Shown: piece by piece, positions 17,771-27,432 of the stretch
How the letters are laid out: each line of letters begins with the position of its first letter
How positions within the stretch are numbered: position 1 is the first letter of the stretch
Assembly: GCA_044449065.1 (NCBI GenBank)
Contig: JBIOHP010000003.1
Coordinates: 171,748-235,747, forward strand
Direction of reading: 5' to 3'
Length of the DNA stretch: 64,000 nucleotides
DNA from: JBIOHP01 sp044449065
GTDB taxonomy: Bacteria > Bacteroidota > Ignavibacteria > UBA10030 > SZUA-254
The notes under the pieces: model-generated
What the model was told of the DNA's origin: nothing
The model's input: the letters and a program-made list of their open reading frames with translations, nothing else
Databases searched by the model: none
Translations under genes and position numbers: made by a program

Positions 17771-19018
17771 ATGAAAAAAAACGTTATTATCATCGGCGGC
17801 GGAGCTATCGGATTGTGTGCTGCTTATTATCTTCATCAACAAGGCGCCTCGGTTACTGTAGTCGATAAAGGGGAGATGGGCGAAGGATCATCCCATCATA
17901 ATGCAGGGTATCTATCCCCAAGCCATTTTGCGCCGCTTGCTGCGCCGGGATTGTTTTGGCAAGGGATAAAATGGATGTTCAATCCGCGAAGCCCTCTCTT
18001 AATTAAACCGCGGCTCGATCCTAATTTTCTATCATGGGTGTGGAAATTTAAAAACGCCTGTGATGAAAAAGTATTGCGCCGTGCTATTCCCACGCTCCGC
18101 GATTTGCTTCTGGAAAGTCTTCGTCTGACGGAAGCGCTTTCTTCATTAGACGGAATGAACTTTGATTTTGTTAAGAACGGCCAGCTTATTCTCTACCGGA
18201 CCAGCCAGGGTAAAGTTTCTCTCGAGCATGAAGCTCGCCTTGCAGATGAATATGGCGTCGAAGCGCGGCTCCTCGATCGCAGCCAGCTCCAACAATTGGA
18301 TCCTGCCGTTGAGTACTGTGCAGATGGCGGAGTTTATTTTCCCGGAGATGCTCATCTGATTCCAGCGAGTTTTGTAAAAAATCTTAGCGCTCATCTCAAA
18401 CGCTGTGGTATTCAATTGATTCCAAACTGTGAGGTTACGGGTTTCGAAAAATCAAACGGGCATATTTCAGCGATTAATACCAACAAAGGGAAAATGCAGG
18501 CGGATGAATATGTTCTTGCGGGAGGGGCATGGTCTCCCGGTTTAATTCACGATCTTGGAATAAAAATGTTTTTGCAAGCCGGAAAAGGGTACAGTATCAC
18601 GGTGAAGGATCCGCCTGTGAAACCGGGAATTCCTTCCATCTTCAGCGAGAGACGTGTAGCAATCACTCCGTTTCCCGATTCTTTGCGATTTGCAGGGACG
18701 ATGGAATTTTCCGGCTTAAATCTAACTATACGGCAGGAACGCGTTACGGCGATACTTGATTCGATTCCGTTGTATTATGGAAATGTCCAACGACCGGATC
18801 TTGCAACCGCTCAGGTTTGGTGCGGGATGCGTCCGGTCACCCCCGATGGAATGCCGTATATTGGACGGTTTAAACAATATTCTAACCTGATTGCGACTAC
18901 CGGTCACGCTATGGTGGGTATTTCACTTGCTGCCGTTACCGGAAAACTCGTGATGGAAATTGTTACAGGGAAACCCTCGTTCGATCTTACCTTACTTAAT
19001 CCAAATAGATATGATTAG
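17771..19018 (+). CDS. FAD-dependent D-amino-acid oxidoreductase, probable D-hydroxyproline dehydrogenase
   Basis: A 415-residue DAO-superfamily flavoprotein. The FAD dinucleotide fold starts at residue 4 with VIIIGGGAIGLCAAYYL, and the acidic ribose-binding residue is in VTVVDKG. A second conserved stretch, IATTGHAMVGISLAAVTGKL, lies near the C-terminus and closes the FAD site. The protein resembles DadA-type dehydrogenases that oxidise D-amino acids. As the third gene of the operon it would oxidise cis-4-hydroxy-D-proline to pyrroline-4-hydroxy-2-carboxylate, the substrate of the DapA-like gene. There is no adjacent second subunit of the LhpBEF type. The last enzyme, 2-oxoglutarate semialdehyde dehydrogenase, is not in the window. 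Confidence 0.83.
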   Translation: MKKNVIIIGGGAIGLCAAYYLHQQGASVTVVDKGEMGEGSSHHNAGYLSPSHFAPLAAPGLFWQGIKWMFNPRSPLLIKPRLDPNFLSWVWKFKNACDEKVLRRAIPTLRDLLLESLRLTEALSSLDGMNFDFVKNGQLILYRTSQGKVSLEHEARLADEYGVEARLLDRSQLQQLDPAVEYCADGGVYFPGDAHLIPASFVKNLSAHLKRCGIQLIPNCEVTGFEKSNGHISAINTNKGKMQADEYVLAGGAWSPGLIHDLGIKMFLQAGKGYSITVKDPPVKPGIPSIFSERRVAITPFPDSLRFAGTMEFSGLNLTIRQERVTAILDSIPLYYGNVQRPDLATAQVWCGMRPVTPDGMPYIGRFKQYSNLIATTGHAMVGISLAAVTGKLVMEIVTGKPSFDLTLLNPNRYD

Positions 19019-19089
19019 AAAATTTGTTTTCGATTGATGGCAGTATGCAAACCCGTACAAACTTTGCGAAAAGTAGAATTGAGATTTTA

Positions 19090-21822
19090 TTACCTGACAA
19101 GCACCCTTACCAATTCGCGTATACTTACCTTCGGAATATGGATAGAAGTTACAGAATGATCGTATTCCCACCGGATATTTTTTGTTGAGAGTGATCGGGC
19201 ATCAACCTTCACCTTCGAAGGCGAAGGCATGCCATGAAGTTTTATGATGTACGCCCGTTTCGTTGGCATCCCGGCATAAATTCCTTCCGCAGGGGCTATG
19301 GTAATTTGTTCCCCACCCCCAATTGCTTTTTCGTGAGATAAGGTTGTCCACGCGTATTCGCCATTACGGTAAGCAAGTGATATCCCATCGTCTTCATAAA
19401 GTTTGAATTGACCTTTTCCAATACCGTACACGTCTACGATTAAGGTATCAAGAGGCGTTTTATCGGAGGACGACATGATTGGCGCTCCGGGAATGATCGA
19501 TCCCGCTCTGGCAAACACCGGCATATCCATCAATGAATATTGTTGATGGATAGTTTGATCGCCGCCTAATCTTTCCCCGGTAAAATAATCGATCCATTCT
19601 CCGGGTGGAAGATACGTATCTCTCTCGCCGGATGAATCGGTGATTGGCGCAACAAGAAGATCACTGCCAAACATATACTCCGACGGAGAATTATATGCTC
19701 TTGCGAGTTTTGGATATTCAAGGTATAAAGGACGGACTAAGGGAAGCGATGAATCTTGCGCAGTACGGCAGAGAGTATAAATATACGGTATAAGATGATA
19801 TCGTAAATTGAAATATTTTTTTGCTAACTGAAGACCGCGCGCGCCATAATTCCAGGGCATTCTTTTATTGCCGTCTTTTGGATTTTCATACGCGCTATGG
19901 AGACGGAGGAAAGGACTGAATGTTCCAAACTCTATCCAGCGTGCATAGAGATCGAAGCTGATATTTTCGCCGAGAAATCCGCCTATATCGTGTGTGATAT
20001 ACGGGATTAACGCATTTCCGCCATTTGTTGTGTAAGGAATTTCTGAGGCAAGCACCTCCCAATCCGAATAGGTATCACCGGTGAAGAGCCCGGGATAACG
20101 GTGACTGCCCCAGCCTCCGTAGCGGCTAAAAACAAAAGCTCTCTTTTTTGAATGTTCTTCGGTAAAATCATAATAAACACGATTTGTCCACATCTGAGGA
20201 TTTAACCCCGGCATGTCGCATGAACCTCTACCGCCATCAATCCACCAGAAATCAATTCCCTCATCTATCAAGGGATAGTGAAGCACGTTCATAAACACTT
20301 CCGCCTGATGTTTACTGGCGAGATTAAATCTGATTCCCTTAGGAGGCAACTGGTCGGATAGAGCGACCGGAGCAGCCACGATCCCTCCTCCTCCTCCCCA
20401 ATCGTTTACCCTCAGTGTAATAAGATTTTTTTCACCCGGTTTTACAATACCCGAAATATCCGTTGATGTAAGTGAATTGTAAACACTTTTTCCGGGCGAT
20501 CCATAATGGGTAATTTTATTTCCATTAATATAGAGATCATACTCGTCATCCACGCCTCCAAAGAGTAGATATAAAGGATGCGGGGTAATAGCGGGGATCG
20601 AAATCCACTTGCGGTACCAGGCAATTCCGTCATAATCTGGAAACCCTTGATCCTCCCATAACGCAGCTCCTTGAAGTGTTTTCCATTTACTATCATCAAA
20701 TTTCAAATCAAACCATTGATTCGGAATGCCGTCCAATTTAGGATCAATGCTGAATTTCCAGTTTTGGGAAATATCCGTGTAATATTTTGGTTCCGGCGGT
20801 ACGGGTAGATTTAATTGTTTGCGAATCTCCGGCGCGTGGCTGTCGTTGTTTGAGAGAATGCTTTCTTCGCCATAACCGGGATGATCGTTCAAACTGATTT
20901 TTAATCCATTATCGTGCGCCCAAACGAGGAATTTTGTTGGGTCGGGAAAGATGGGACTCCAATCATAACCGCCTTTCCACCCGAAGTTATGCCAGCCAAA
21001 ATCAAGAACTAAAATATCAAGCGGAATATTTTCATGTCTGAATCGGGTAACAATTTTTCTTACATCTTGATCGGTGTATTTATAATTTTCGACAAGATCG
21101 GTTCCCTTCAGATATTCATAATTTAAATCGGTGATCCACGCTCCGAGTGTGTACCGCGGAATTAAAGGAATATTTCCACAAAGTTTCGCGAATTGCCTCA
21201 ATGCAAGTTTATAATCTTCTCCATAGAGGAAGAAGTAGTAATCCTGTGCATCCGCATCTTTGCGGGGAGTTATCCACTGTGACGCGGTGTCCCAGCATGG
21301 ACTATGACTGTCATCGAGCAGGAAATAGCCGTTCCTGCTCAAGATGCCGGGTTGGAATTTTGGCGGGTTTTTCTTACTCGATCCATCGAGAGAGGGAACG
21401 ATACCCCCGAGGTTTTGAAGATCGCTGTCGCCGGGAGACCAGGAATGTTCAATGCCGGAAAGTTTCCATGATAGCTGAAGATTTTTATTTGTAAACTTCC
21501 CGGAATTTAATCGATATCGTAGGGTAAAATTTCCTGTGTTTATCACCAGCCAATCATCTTTTTCCTCAATGATAGGTCTTTTACCGCGCATATTCCTGCC
21601 TGTAACAATCGCTGTCGGGACGTCGACAAATTGTTCGTCTGAAGAATATTCCATCCTGGTCAATGTTGGATCAAGGAATTCGAATCGTGCTTTACCGCAA
21701 GTAAGTATATCTCCTTCTATAGAGTAATTTGTGCGTTCATCTAATTGTGCATTTGTGAACGTGTAACTGCAGAAGAGTGAGAGAAGGGAATAAAAAAAGA
21801 TTTTGGTCGCGGTAAATCTCAT
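19090..21822 (-). CDS. GH31 family alpha-glycosidase with an inserted lectin-like domain
   Basis: About 910 residues from the ATG at 21822, chosen because the product then starts with a signal peptide (MRFTATKIFFYSLLSLF). The longer reading from 21918 has no better ribosome site. The GH31 barrel begins near residue 226 (YTLGAWITDLNYEY). The nucleophile region is WWIDGG, with Asp529, and the acid/base is Asp583 in TGDTYSDW, followed by HDIGGF. Between about residues 360 and 487 lies a jelly-roll insertion (WFDLKFDDSKWKTL to VNDWGGGG), similar to carbohydrate-binding domains of beta-galactosidases. Members are alpha-glucosidases, xylosidases and related enzymes; the substrate is not clear. No polysaccharide locus surrounds it. 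Confidence 0.87.
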   Translation of the reverse strand: MRFTATKIFFYSLLSLFCSYTFTNAQLDERTNYSIEGDILTCGKARFEFLDPTLTRMEYSSDEQFVDVPTAIVTGRNMRGKRPIIEEKDDWLVINTGNFTLRYRLNSGKFTNKNLQLSWKLSGIEHSWSPGDSDLQNLGGIVPSLDGSSKKNPPKFQPGILSRNGYFLLDDSHSPCWDTASQWITPRKDADAQDYYFFLYGEDYKLALRQFAKLCGNIPLIPRYTLGAWITDLNYEYLKGTDLVENYKYTDQDVRKIVTRFRHENIPLDILVLDFGWHNFGWKGGYDWSPIFPDPTKFLVWAHDNGLKISLNDHPGYGEESILSNNDSHAPEIRKQLNLPVPPEPKYYTDISQNWKFSIDPKLDGIPNQWFDLKFDDSKWKTLQGAALWEDQGFPDYDGIAWYRKWISIPAITPHPLYLLFGGVDDEYDLYINGNKITHYGSPGKSVYNSLTSTDISGIVKPGEKNLITLRVNDWGGGGGIVAAPVALSDQLPPKGIRFNLASKHQAEVFMNVLHYPLIDEGIDFWWIDGGRGSCDMPGLNPQMWTNRVYYDFTEEHSKKRAFVFSRYGGWGSHRYPGLFTGDTYSDWEVLASEIPYTTNGGNALIPYITHDIGGFLGENISFDLYARWIEFGTFSPFLRLHSAYENPKDGNKRMPWNYGARGLQLAKKYFNLRYHLIPYIYTLCRTAQDSSLPLVRPLYLEYPKLARAYNSPSEYMFGSDLLVAPITDSSGERDTYLPPGEWIDYFTGERLGGDQTIHQQYSLMDMPVFARAGSIIPGAPIMSSSDKTPLDTLIVDVYGIGKGQFKLYEDDGISLAYRNGEYAWTTLSHEKAIGGGEQITIAPAEGIYAGMPTKRAYIIKLHGMPSPSKVKVDARSLSTKNIRWEYDHSVTSIHIPKVSIRELVRVLVR

Positions 21823-21944
21823 TCTAATTATAGTGCGCGTTTTTTGGGGAGATGCTTCTTCCATGTGATTAAAAGCTATAATTTCATTCGCGTGGAAGAA
21901 AAGCATGAAAATTTGCATAACGGGGATCGATCAAATACCATCGG

Positions 21945-24900
21945 TCAATCAAGGACATCGCGAATTTTCAACAATACTTCATCCGGAGAATATGGTTTTT
22001 GGATGAACCCTTTTGCTCCCGCTTTAAACATTGAAATTTTTATGCTCGGGTCGAGGAATCCGCTTGCAAGCAGAACTTTCACCGATGGATCCAATTCCAC
22101 AAGTTTGTAAAATACTTCCTGACCGCCCATTTTGGGTAATCCCATATCTGATATAACAAGGTCAATTTGTTTGCAGCGTTGTTCAAATATATCGATGGCT
22201 TTATATCCATCTTCAGCCGTGCATACTGTATAACCCCGATCAGTCAAAACGTTTTTGAGGAGGTCGCGCAATATCTCTTCATCCTCGATAATCAGAATGG
22301 TTTCATTCCCACCTTGAATCCCGGAACCGATTTTTTCTCTTCGTTCAAGATCTTCTGCTAAACGGGGTTGAACGGGAAAATAAATATGAAAAATCGTCCC
22401 CTGATTCACTTTACTCTCAACGTCGATGAATCCGCTATGGCTCTCAACTATACCATAGACCGTTGCAAGGCCTAATCCCGTTCCCTTTCCTCGCTCTTTG
22501 GTAGTAAAGAATGGTTCGAACACACGGGATTTGGTGGCCTGATCCATTCCGATTCCCGAATCTGAAATGTCTATCTGCACATAATCGGGGGCGAGTGCTT
22601 GCGGGAATCGCGCAGTTAAGGAAAATCCGGGAATGATCTTTGTCTCGAGTTTGAGCGTACCGCCTTTCGGCATGGCGTCTCTGGCGTTCACGCAAAGATT
22701 TAACAGCATCTGATGGATCTGATTTGCGTCTCCAACGATTGAGCGTAAATTTCGACTGAGGTCGGTAACAATGGTGATGGTTTTTGGAAAAGTTTCAGTC
22801 AGAAGTTTTGAAATTTCAACAATTGTTTCATTGACATTAACGGATTCAAGAAGAATGTCGGATTTACGCGCAAATGTAAGAAGCTGCCGCACAAGCCCTG
22901 CCCCCCGCTGTGTGGCTTTCGTAATCGTTTCAACGCTTTTTCGCATACCCTGATCTTCACTCTGTTTTTGTTCTAATAAGGCGGCATGTCCCATGATGAT
23001 GGCAAGAAGGTTATTAAAATCATGAGCTATTCCGCCCGCCAGGGTTCCCAGACTCTCCATTTTTTGCGCCTGCCTAAGGTTTTCTTCGAGTTTCTTCTCC
23101 TGGGTGATATCAATATACATCCCGTAGACGGCGACTTGTTCTTTATCGAGGAGGATGGGATATCCGGTGAGGGCGACGTTTATTAATGTCCCGTCTTTGC
23201 GTTTTCGAATAGTTTCTCTCTGAACTGCCTGTCCTTGTTGAGACGTTAACGAAAGCTCGCTTGCTTCTTCCTGTAGCGCTTCCGGAACGATAAGTTCATT
23301 GATGCGTTTTCCGCGAACTTCGTCGCCAAGAAATTGGAACATTTTTTCAAATGCACGATTTGTATTTAAAATATTGTCGTATCCATCAACGACCGCAATG
23401 CCGGCTGGAGAATTTTCGAAAAGTTGTTGATAATATGATGTTTGTAATTGAAGCGCTTCTTGCGCGCGTATCCGTTCTGTAATATCCAGAACAAATCCCT
23501 CAAAGTAAATTGGATGTCTGGATTTATCCTTAATGGAATGAGCATTAAGCTGAATCCATATAGGGGTGCCGTCGCGTTTTTTCCAGCGAACTTCCTGGTT
23601 CGAGCCCACACCGGTGGGTTCGGATTCCTTGATTAATCGTGTGCGATCGTTTACATCCCAGTAGATATCTTTGGACAAATTACACTGAAGAAGATCTTCC
23701 ACACGATCATAGCCGAGCATCTTCGCAAGGGTGAGATTCGCAGTTAAAAATTTTCCTTCGATTGTTGACTGGTAGATGCCGACCGATGCATATGTGAAAA
23801 TGTCGCGATATTTTTCTTCCGATCGGCGGATCGCTTCCTCGGCGCGTTTTCTTTCAGTTATGTTCCTCACCACGACCTGAATTGCTTTTCGTCCCTGGTA
23901 AACAAAGGGGCTCGCTGCAACTTCGACGTCAAGAGGCGTGCCGTCGAGCCGTATGAATTTTTCTTCAATGATCGGAGGTTCTGCTCCATTGACAAGCATA
24001 TCATGAATCCGTTTCAGAACGACTTCACGGCTTTCGGGATGCACAATTTCCATCACTGGCTTTCCTATGATTTCATCAGCCGTATGAGCGCCCAACAAAA
24101 CTACCATGGCTCTATTTACGAAGACAACCTTTCCATCGATGTGCACCGCGATACCATCAGGGGATAAATCAACCAAACGGCGATATCGTTCCTCGCTTTC
24201 ACGTAATTTTTCTTCAGTCCATTTACGATCTATCACGCGTCCAACTTCCGAAGAAACAAATTCCAAAACCCGTTGATCGCGCGTCGTATAGACGCTGGGG
24301 TCGGAGTAATGTTGAACTACCATTGCCCCAATAGTTCGGTTTTCCACTATGAGCGGCACGCCAAGCCAAATGGGGCTTGCTGCTCCCACTGATTCCGCTT
24401 CACCCGATTTCAATATCTCGTCGAATCGCGCCTGATCGCACAGGAGTGATGCACCTTTCCGGAGGACGTAAGCAGTCAAACCTCTGCCGGCCGGACCCTT
24501 TGGCGGGGTAATATCGGCTTCATCGACAAAATATGGGAAGCTCAACGTCTCGGTTTCCTGGTCGTAGAGTGCAATATAAAAATTGTTCGCAGGCATCACT
24601 TTGCGAATAATTGCATGGACAGCGGGGAAAAGATCATTCAATGAAAGTGTTGTATTTGCCGTTTCAGCAATCTGATACACTGCTGATTGGAGTTGTTCGA
24701 CGCGTTTTCGTTCAGTGATATCAAAGGCAGTGCCTAATGCGGCTGGTTTGCCTTCGTATTCTATATGAGCTGCGGCAAAATCTATCCAACGTTCTTCATG
24801 GTTCTTTGTAATAATTTTGAATTCGTATCGCGGAGGAACCTCAATACCCTGTTGACGGAGCGAACCTCTTTTTTTGACCATCTCCCGGAATTCGGGATGC

Positions 24901-26084
24901 ACAAATTCCCAGAAGTTCATTCGGAGCAGTTCATCGCTGCTGTACCCGGATATTATTTCCGTACTTTTATTGACATATTTGAATTTATCATTTTGATAGA
25001 TAAAGATCGCCGAGGTCACAGTGTCGCTTACCGTGCGGAATTTTTGTTCGCTTTCTTTTAATATTTCTTCGCCGCGTTTGCGTTCTGTAACATCTCTGGC
25101 TACCCAAACTACCGTATCCTCGCTCATCGAGGAAATCGCAGCCGCGAACCAGATCTCAGTGCCCTGTATTAATAACTTATATTCAATATTCTGTGTTTTT
25201 CTGGTATCTAATGCCTTTTGGATGTGGCGGTAGAAGAAATCAGCCTCAGCCGGGGAAAATATTTCAAAGACGGTTTTCCCAATCAGTTCATTTGGAGGTT
25301 TGAATAAAAGCGAGGGGTTGGTTGGCGCGATCTTGAGATATCTTCCTTCCCGGTTTAGCACGAGGATCACATCGTTCATGGATGAGAATAACGCCCGTAA
25401 TTCCGTTTCGGATGATCGAATCATTGCTTGCGCTGCAACGTGCTTCTCGAAGCTCGTAGTGACGAGATGCCGGACCCGAAGCCACGTAAATAATAAGAGC
25501 CCTACCGATAAAATGCTCACCAAAATGAGAATAAACGTCTGCCTCTTCTCTAACAATGCGATGGAGCTAATTTGTTGTTGAAGCATGGGAGTAAATTGGC
25601 TCAGTTCGTTGCTATAGATACGTTTATTTTGACTGTATTCTTCTCCCGTCAACAAGTTTTTTGCTTCCTGTAATTTACCTTGACGGATGTTTTCGAAAAC
25701 TCGATTTTCGATGTAAACCAATTGACGGTTTGCCGTATCGATTCGAATGATAAGATCATACAACGATGTTCCGCGGGTTAACGCCATTGCCTCATTAATG
25801 GCGTCGTTGAGTGTGGGTACATAATTGCGGTAGCGGGTCTCCCATTCGTCGTCTCCGGTGGCGGCTGCCATACGGGCCGATAGTGTTAATACTTCGTCAA
25901 GGTATTTTATTGTGCCACTGAGTTCCTGCTGCCGGAGGAGATTCTTGTGAACCGATTCGGCGCCTTTTTTTGATTCCCACACATACCAAATGACCAGCAT
26001 GTAGAGAGACATTGTGATAACGATGGCTGTCATAAACACCCATTTGGGAAGATGACTTTCCGAAACAATATTTGATTTGTTCAT
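21945..26084 (-). CDS. Multi-PAS hybrid sensor histidine kinase
   Basis: A 1379-residue membrane kinase with its own receiver. Transmembrane segments at about 14-34 and 182-202 enclose a periplasmic four-helix sensor (about 35-180). PAS domains follow at about 226-335, 345-457, 632-748, 755-872 and 880-997, with a GAF domain at 475-625. The HisKA domain holds His1021 in GGIAHDFNN. The ATPase has the N, G1 and G2 boxes (NLCVNARDAM, DSGIGM, GKGTGLGLATVYG). The C-terminal receiver has Asp1313 in ISDMGLP. All catalytic residues are intact. The 151-residue receiver at 26698-27153 lies upstream on the same strand, about 610 bp away. The signals it senses are unknown. Confidence 0.93.
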   Translation of the reverse strand: MNKSNIVSESHLPKWVFMTAIVITMSLYMLVIWYVWESKKGAESVHKNLLRQQELSGTIKYLDEVLTLSARMAAATGDDEWETRYRNYVPTLNDAINEAMALTRGTSLYDLIIRIDTANRQLVYIENRVFENIRQGKLQEAKNLLTGEEYSQNKRIYSNELSQFTPMLQQQISSIALLEKRQTFILILVSILSVGLLLFTWLRVRHLVTTSFEKHVAAQAMIRSSETELRALFSSMNDVILVLNREGRYLKIAPTNPSLLFKPPNELIGKTVFEIFSPAEADFFYRHIQKALDTRKTQNIEYKLLIQGTEIWFAAAISSMSEDTVVWVARDVTERKRGEEILKESEQKFRTVSDTVTSAIFIYQNDKFKYVNKSTEIISGYSSDELLRMNFWEFVHPEFREMVKKRGSLRQQGIEVPPRYEFKIITKNHEERWIDFAAAHIEYEGKPAALGTAFDITERKRVEQLQSAVYQIAETANTTLSLNDLFPAVHAIIRKVMPANNFYIALYDQETETLSFPYFVDEADITPPKGPAGRGLTAYVLRKGASLLCDQARFDEILKSGEAESVGAASPIWLGVPLIVENRTIGAMVVQHYSDPSVYTTRDQRVLEFVSSEVGRVIDRKWTEEKLRESEERYRRLVDLSPDGIAVHIDGKVVFVNRAMVVLLGAHTADEIIGKPVMEIVHPESREVVLKRIHDMLVNGAEPPIIEEKFIRLDGTPLDVEVAASPFVYQGRKAIQVVVRNITERKRAEEAIRRSEEKYRDIFTYASVGIYQSTIEGKFLTANLTLAKMLGYDRVEDLLQCNLSKDIYWDVNDRTRLIKESEPTGVGSNQEVRWKKRDGTPIWIQLNAHSIKDKSRHPIYFEGFVLDITERIRAQEALQLQTSYYQQLFENSPAGIAVVDGYDNILNTNRAFEKMFQFLGDEVRGKRINELIVPEALQEEASELSLTSQQGQAVQRETIRKRKDGTLINVALTGYPILLDKEQVAVYGMYIDITQEKKLEENLRQAQKMESLGTLAGGIAHDFNNLLAIIMGHAALLEQKQSEDQGMRKSVETITKATQRGAGLVRQLLTFARKSDILLESVNVNETIVEISKLLTETFPKTITIVTDLSRNLRSIVGDANQIHQMLLNLCVNARDAMPKGGTLKLETKIIPGFSLTARFPQALAPDYVQIDISDSGIGMDQATKSRVFEPFFTTKERGKGTGLGLATVYGIVESHSGFIDVESKVNQGTIFHIYFPVQPRLAEDLERREKIGSGIQGGNETILIIEDEEILRDLLKNVLTDRGYTVCTAEDGYKAIDIFEQRCKQIDLVISDMGLPKMGGQEVFYKLVELDPSVKVLLASGFLDPSIKISMFKAGAKGFIQKPYSPDEVLLKIRDVLD

Positions 26085-26697
26085 AAGCGCGTAGTTAGCG
26101 GGTGCGGGAGGAGGTGAACGTTTTATTCGGTATCATGTTCTGTTGCCCATTGTCTCTGCTTATTTGAGAAAATCCAGATTGAACTTCTAAAATAAAATCA
26201 TCCTATGTGAGTAATCGTCTTTGCAACTATCGACATTTGACGAATAATTATCAGATTAATTCACTGGAAAACGCCAGTGTATAATATAATAAACCTATTA
26301 TGTAAGAGCAATGATAAAAATCTATGGGTATGACGACGGTCAATTTTATACGGTCATGAAACAGATGCTGCTTTTCCTTCGCCGGAAATAACTTTCGCGA
26401 TTCACTTAATCACCATTATACACTCCCTGATATTGAATTTCGGGAGATATGTGTAAACCGAATCGATTCCTCAAGGGGGTAGAATAAAACGTTATTTCAG
26501 CGCGCCGTATGTTTATTACCCTATGGTTGTTGAGTTGCAACCCCTATAAAGAAATGGGATATCATTCATAAAATTGGATGGATGAGAGGATGGGAGGAAA
26601 AGCAATCTGAGGAGGGTACCACCGGAATCGGTGGGGAAGAGGAACGGTCTCGTAAGGTATACAATTCCTTTAAGAATTATTTGATCTATGATTCGTT
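26085..26697. other. 613-bp gap between response regulator and hybrid kinase genes
   Basis: No convincing gene is seen. Reading frames here are short and overlap in both directions; one of them runs into the regulator gene. A perfect 6-bp inverted repeat (CACTGG at 26262-26267, CCAGTG at 26274-26279) has no T run, so it looks like a binding site rather than a terminator. A purine-rich stretch occupies about 26580-26650. Confidence 0.5.
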
Positions 26698-27153
26698 TTA
26701 TCTGGAACCCTCGATTGAATTGGGTTGCAGCCAAAATTTTCCAATTTCTTCAATAGTTGTGATAAAAGAATCGATACTTAAAGGTTTGGTATAGAAACTA
26801 TCTGCGCCGAGATTGAGCGCCATTTTTTTATCATGCTCGTCACTCGATCCGCTGAAGATTACGACCGGGATTACTTTAAATTTCGGGAACGATCTGAGAT
26901 GGTGAAGAAATTCAAAACCATCCATATGCGGCATCCGGAGGTCAAGGATAATGAGTTTTGGTAAAGTCTCTCTGGTCTTTATCGTCGCATCTTCGATTCT
27001 TTGTAAATAATCGAGCGCTTTTCTGCCATCGATTGCAATCGTTACATCCTCAACAATTTTAGAATTCTTTAATGCTTTTTGGATAAACAAAGCATCCACG
27101 GCATTATCCTCGACAACGAGGACGGTAGCTTCATTATCCTTTATTCTGTCCAC
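26698..27153 (-). CDS. Response regulator receiver (Rcp1-like)
   Basis: A single-domain receiver of 151 residues, probably starting with GTG at 27153. The acidic pair is Glu15/Asp16 in LVVEDNAVD and the phospho-acceptor is Asp71 in LIILDLRMPHMDG. The switch position is SG in VIFSGSS, and the conserved Lys is in SFYTKPLS. The long alpha-4 region and the DNAVD start are typical of phytochrome-associated receivers such as Rcp1. No output domain is present. It lies upstream of the hybrid kinase on the same strand and may receive phosphate from it, although the long gap argues against a tight operon. It is divergent from the T9SS cargo gene. Confidence 0.9.
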   Translation of the reverse strand: MDRIKDNEATVLVVEDNAVDALFIQKALKNSKIVEDVTIAIDGRKALDYLQRIEDATIKTRETLPKLIILDLRMPHMDGFEFLHHLRSFPKFKVIPVVIFSGSSDEHDKKMALNLGADSFYTKPLSIDSFITTIEEIGKFWLQPNSIEGSR

Positions 27154-27432
27154 TTGATTATCCGGTATAACTTTTTGTTATTCATTAACTTATGGTGTTC
27201 TGAGATCCATAAGCTATTTTTATCACTTACCATAGTATATTAAAATTTACTAACAGAATCAACACTTTTTATTAAGTAATTCTAATGATTATAAATAAAA
27301 TTTCAATTCGTAATGTCATAAAATAAAACCCCTTGAACCTTAGCACTTATAGGGATGTTATTGTTATATTAATAGATCGCGGTATTTGCCGTATGTCCGC
27401 ATTTGGTGATTTATAATTTAAAAACAGGAGAT

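Noticed and set aside
26516..26734. 72-codon minus-strand frame between regulator and kinase
   Set aside because: It overlaps the end of the response regulator gene in another frame and has no domain or ribosome site.
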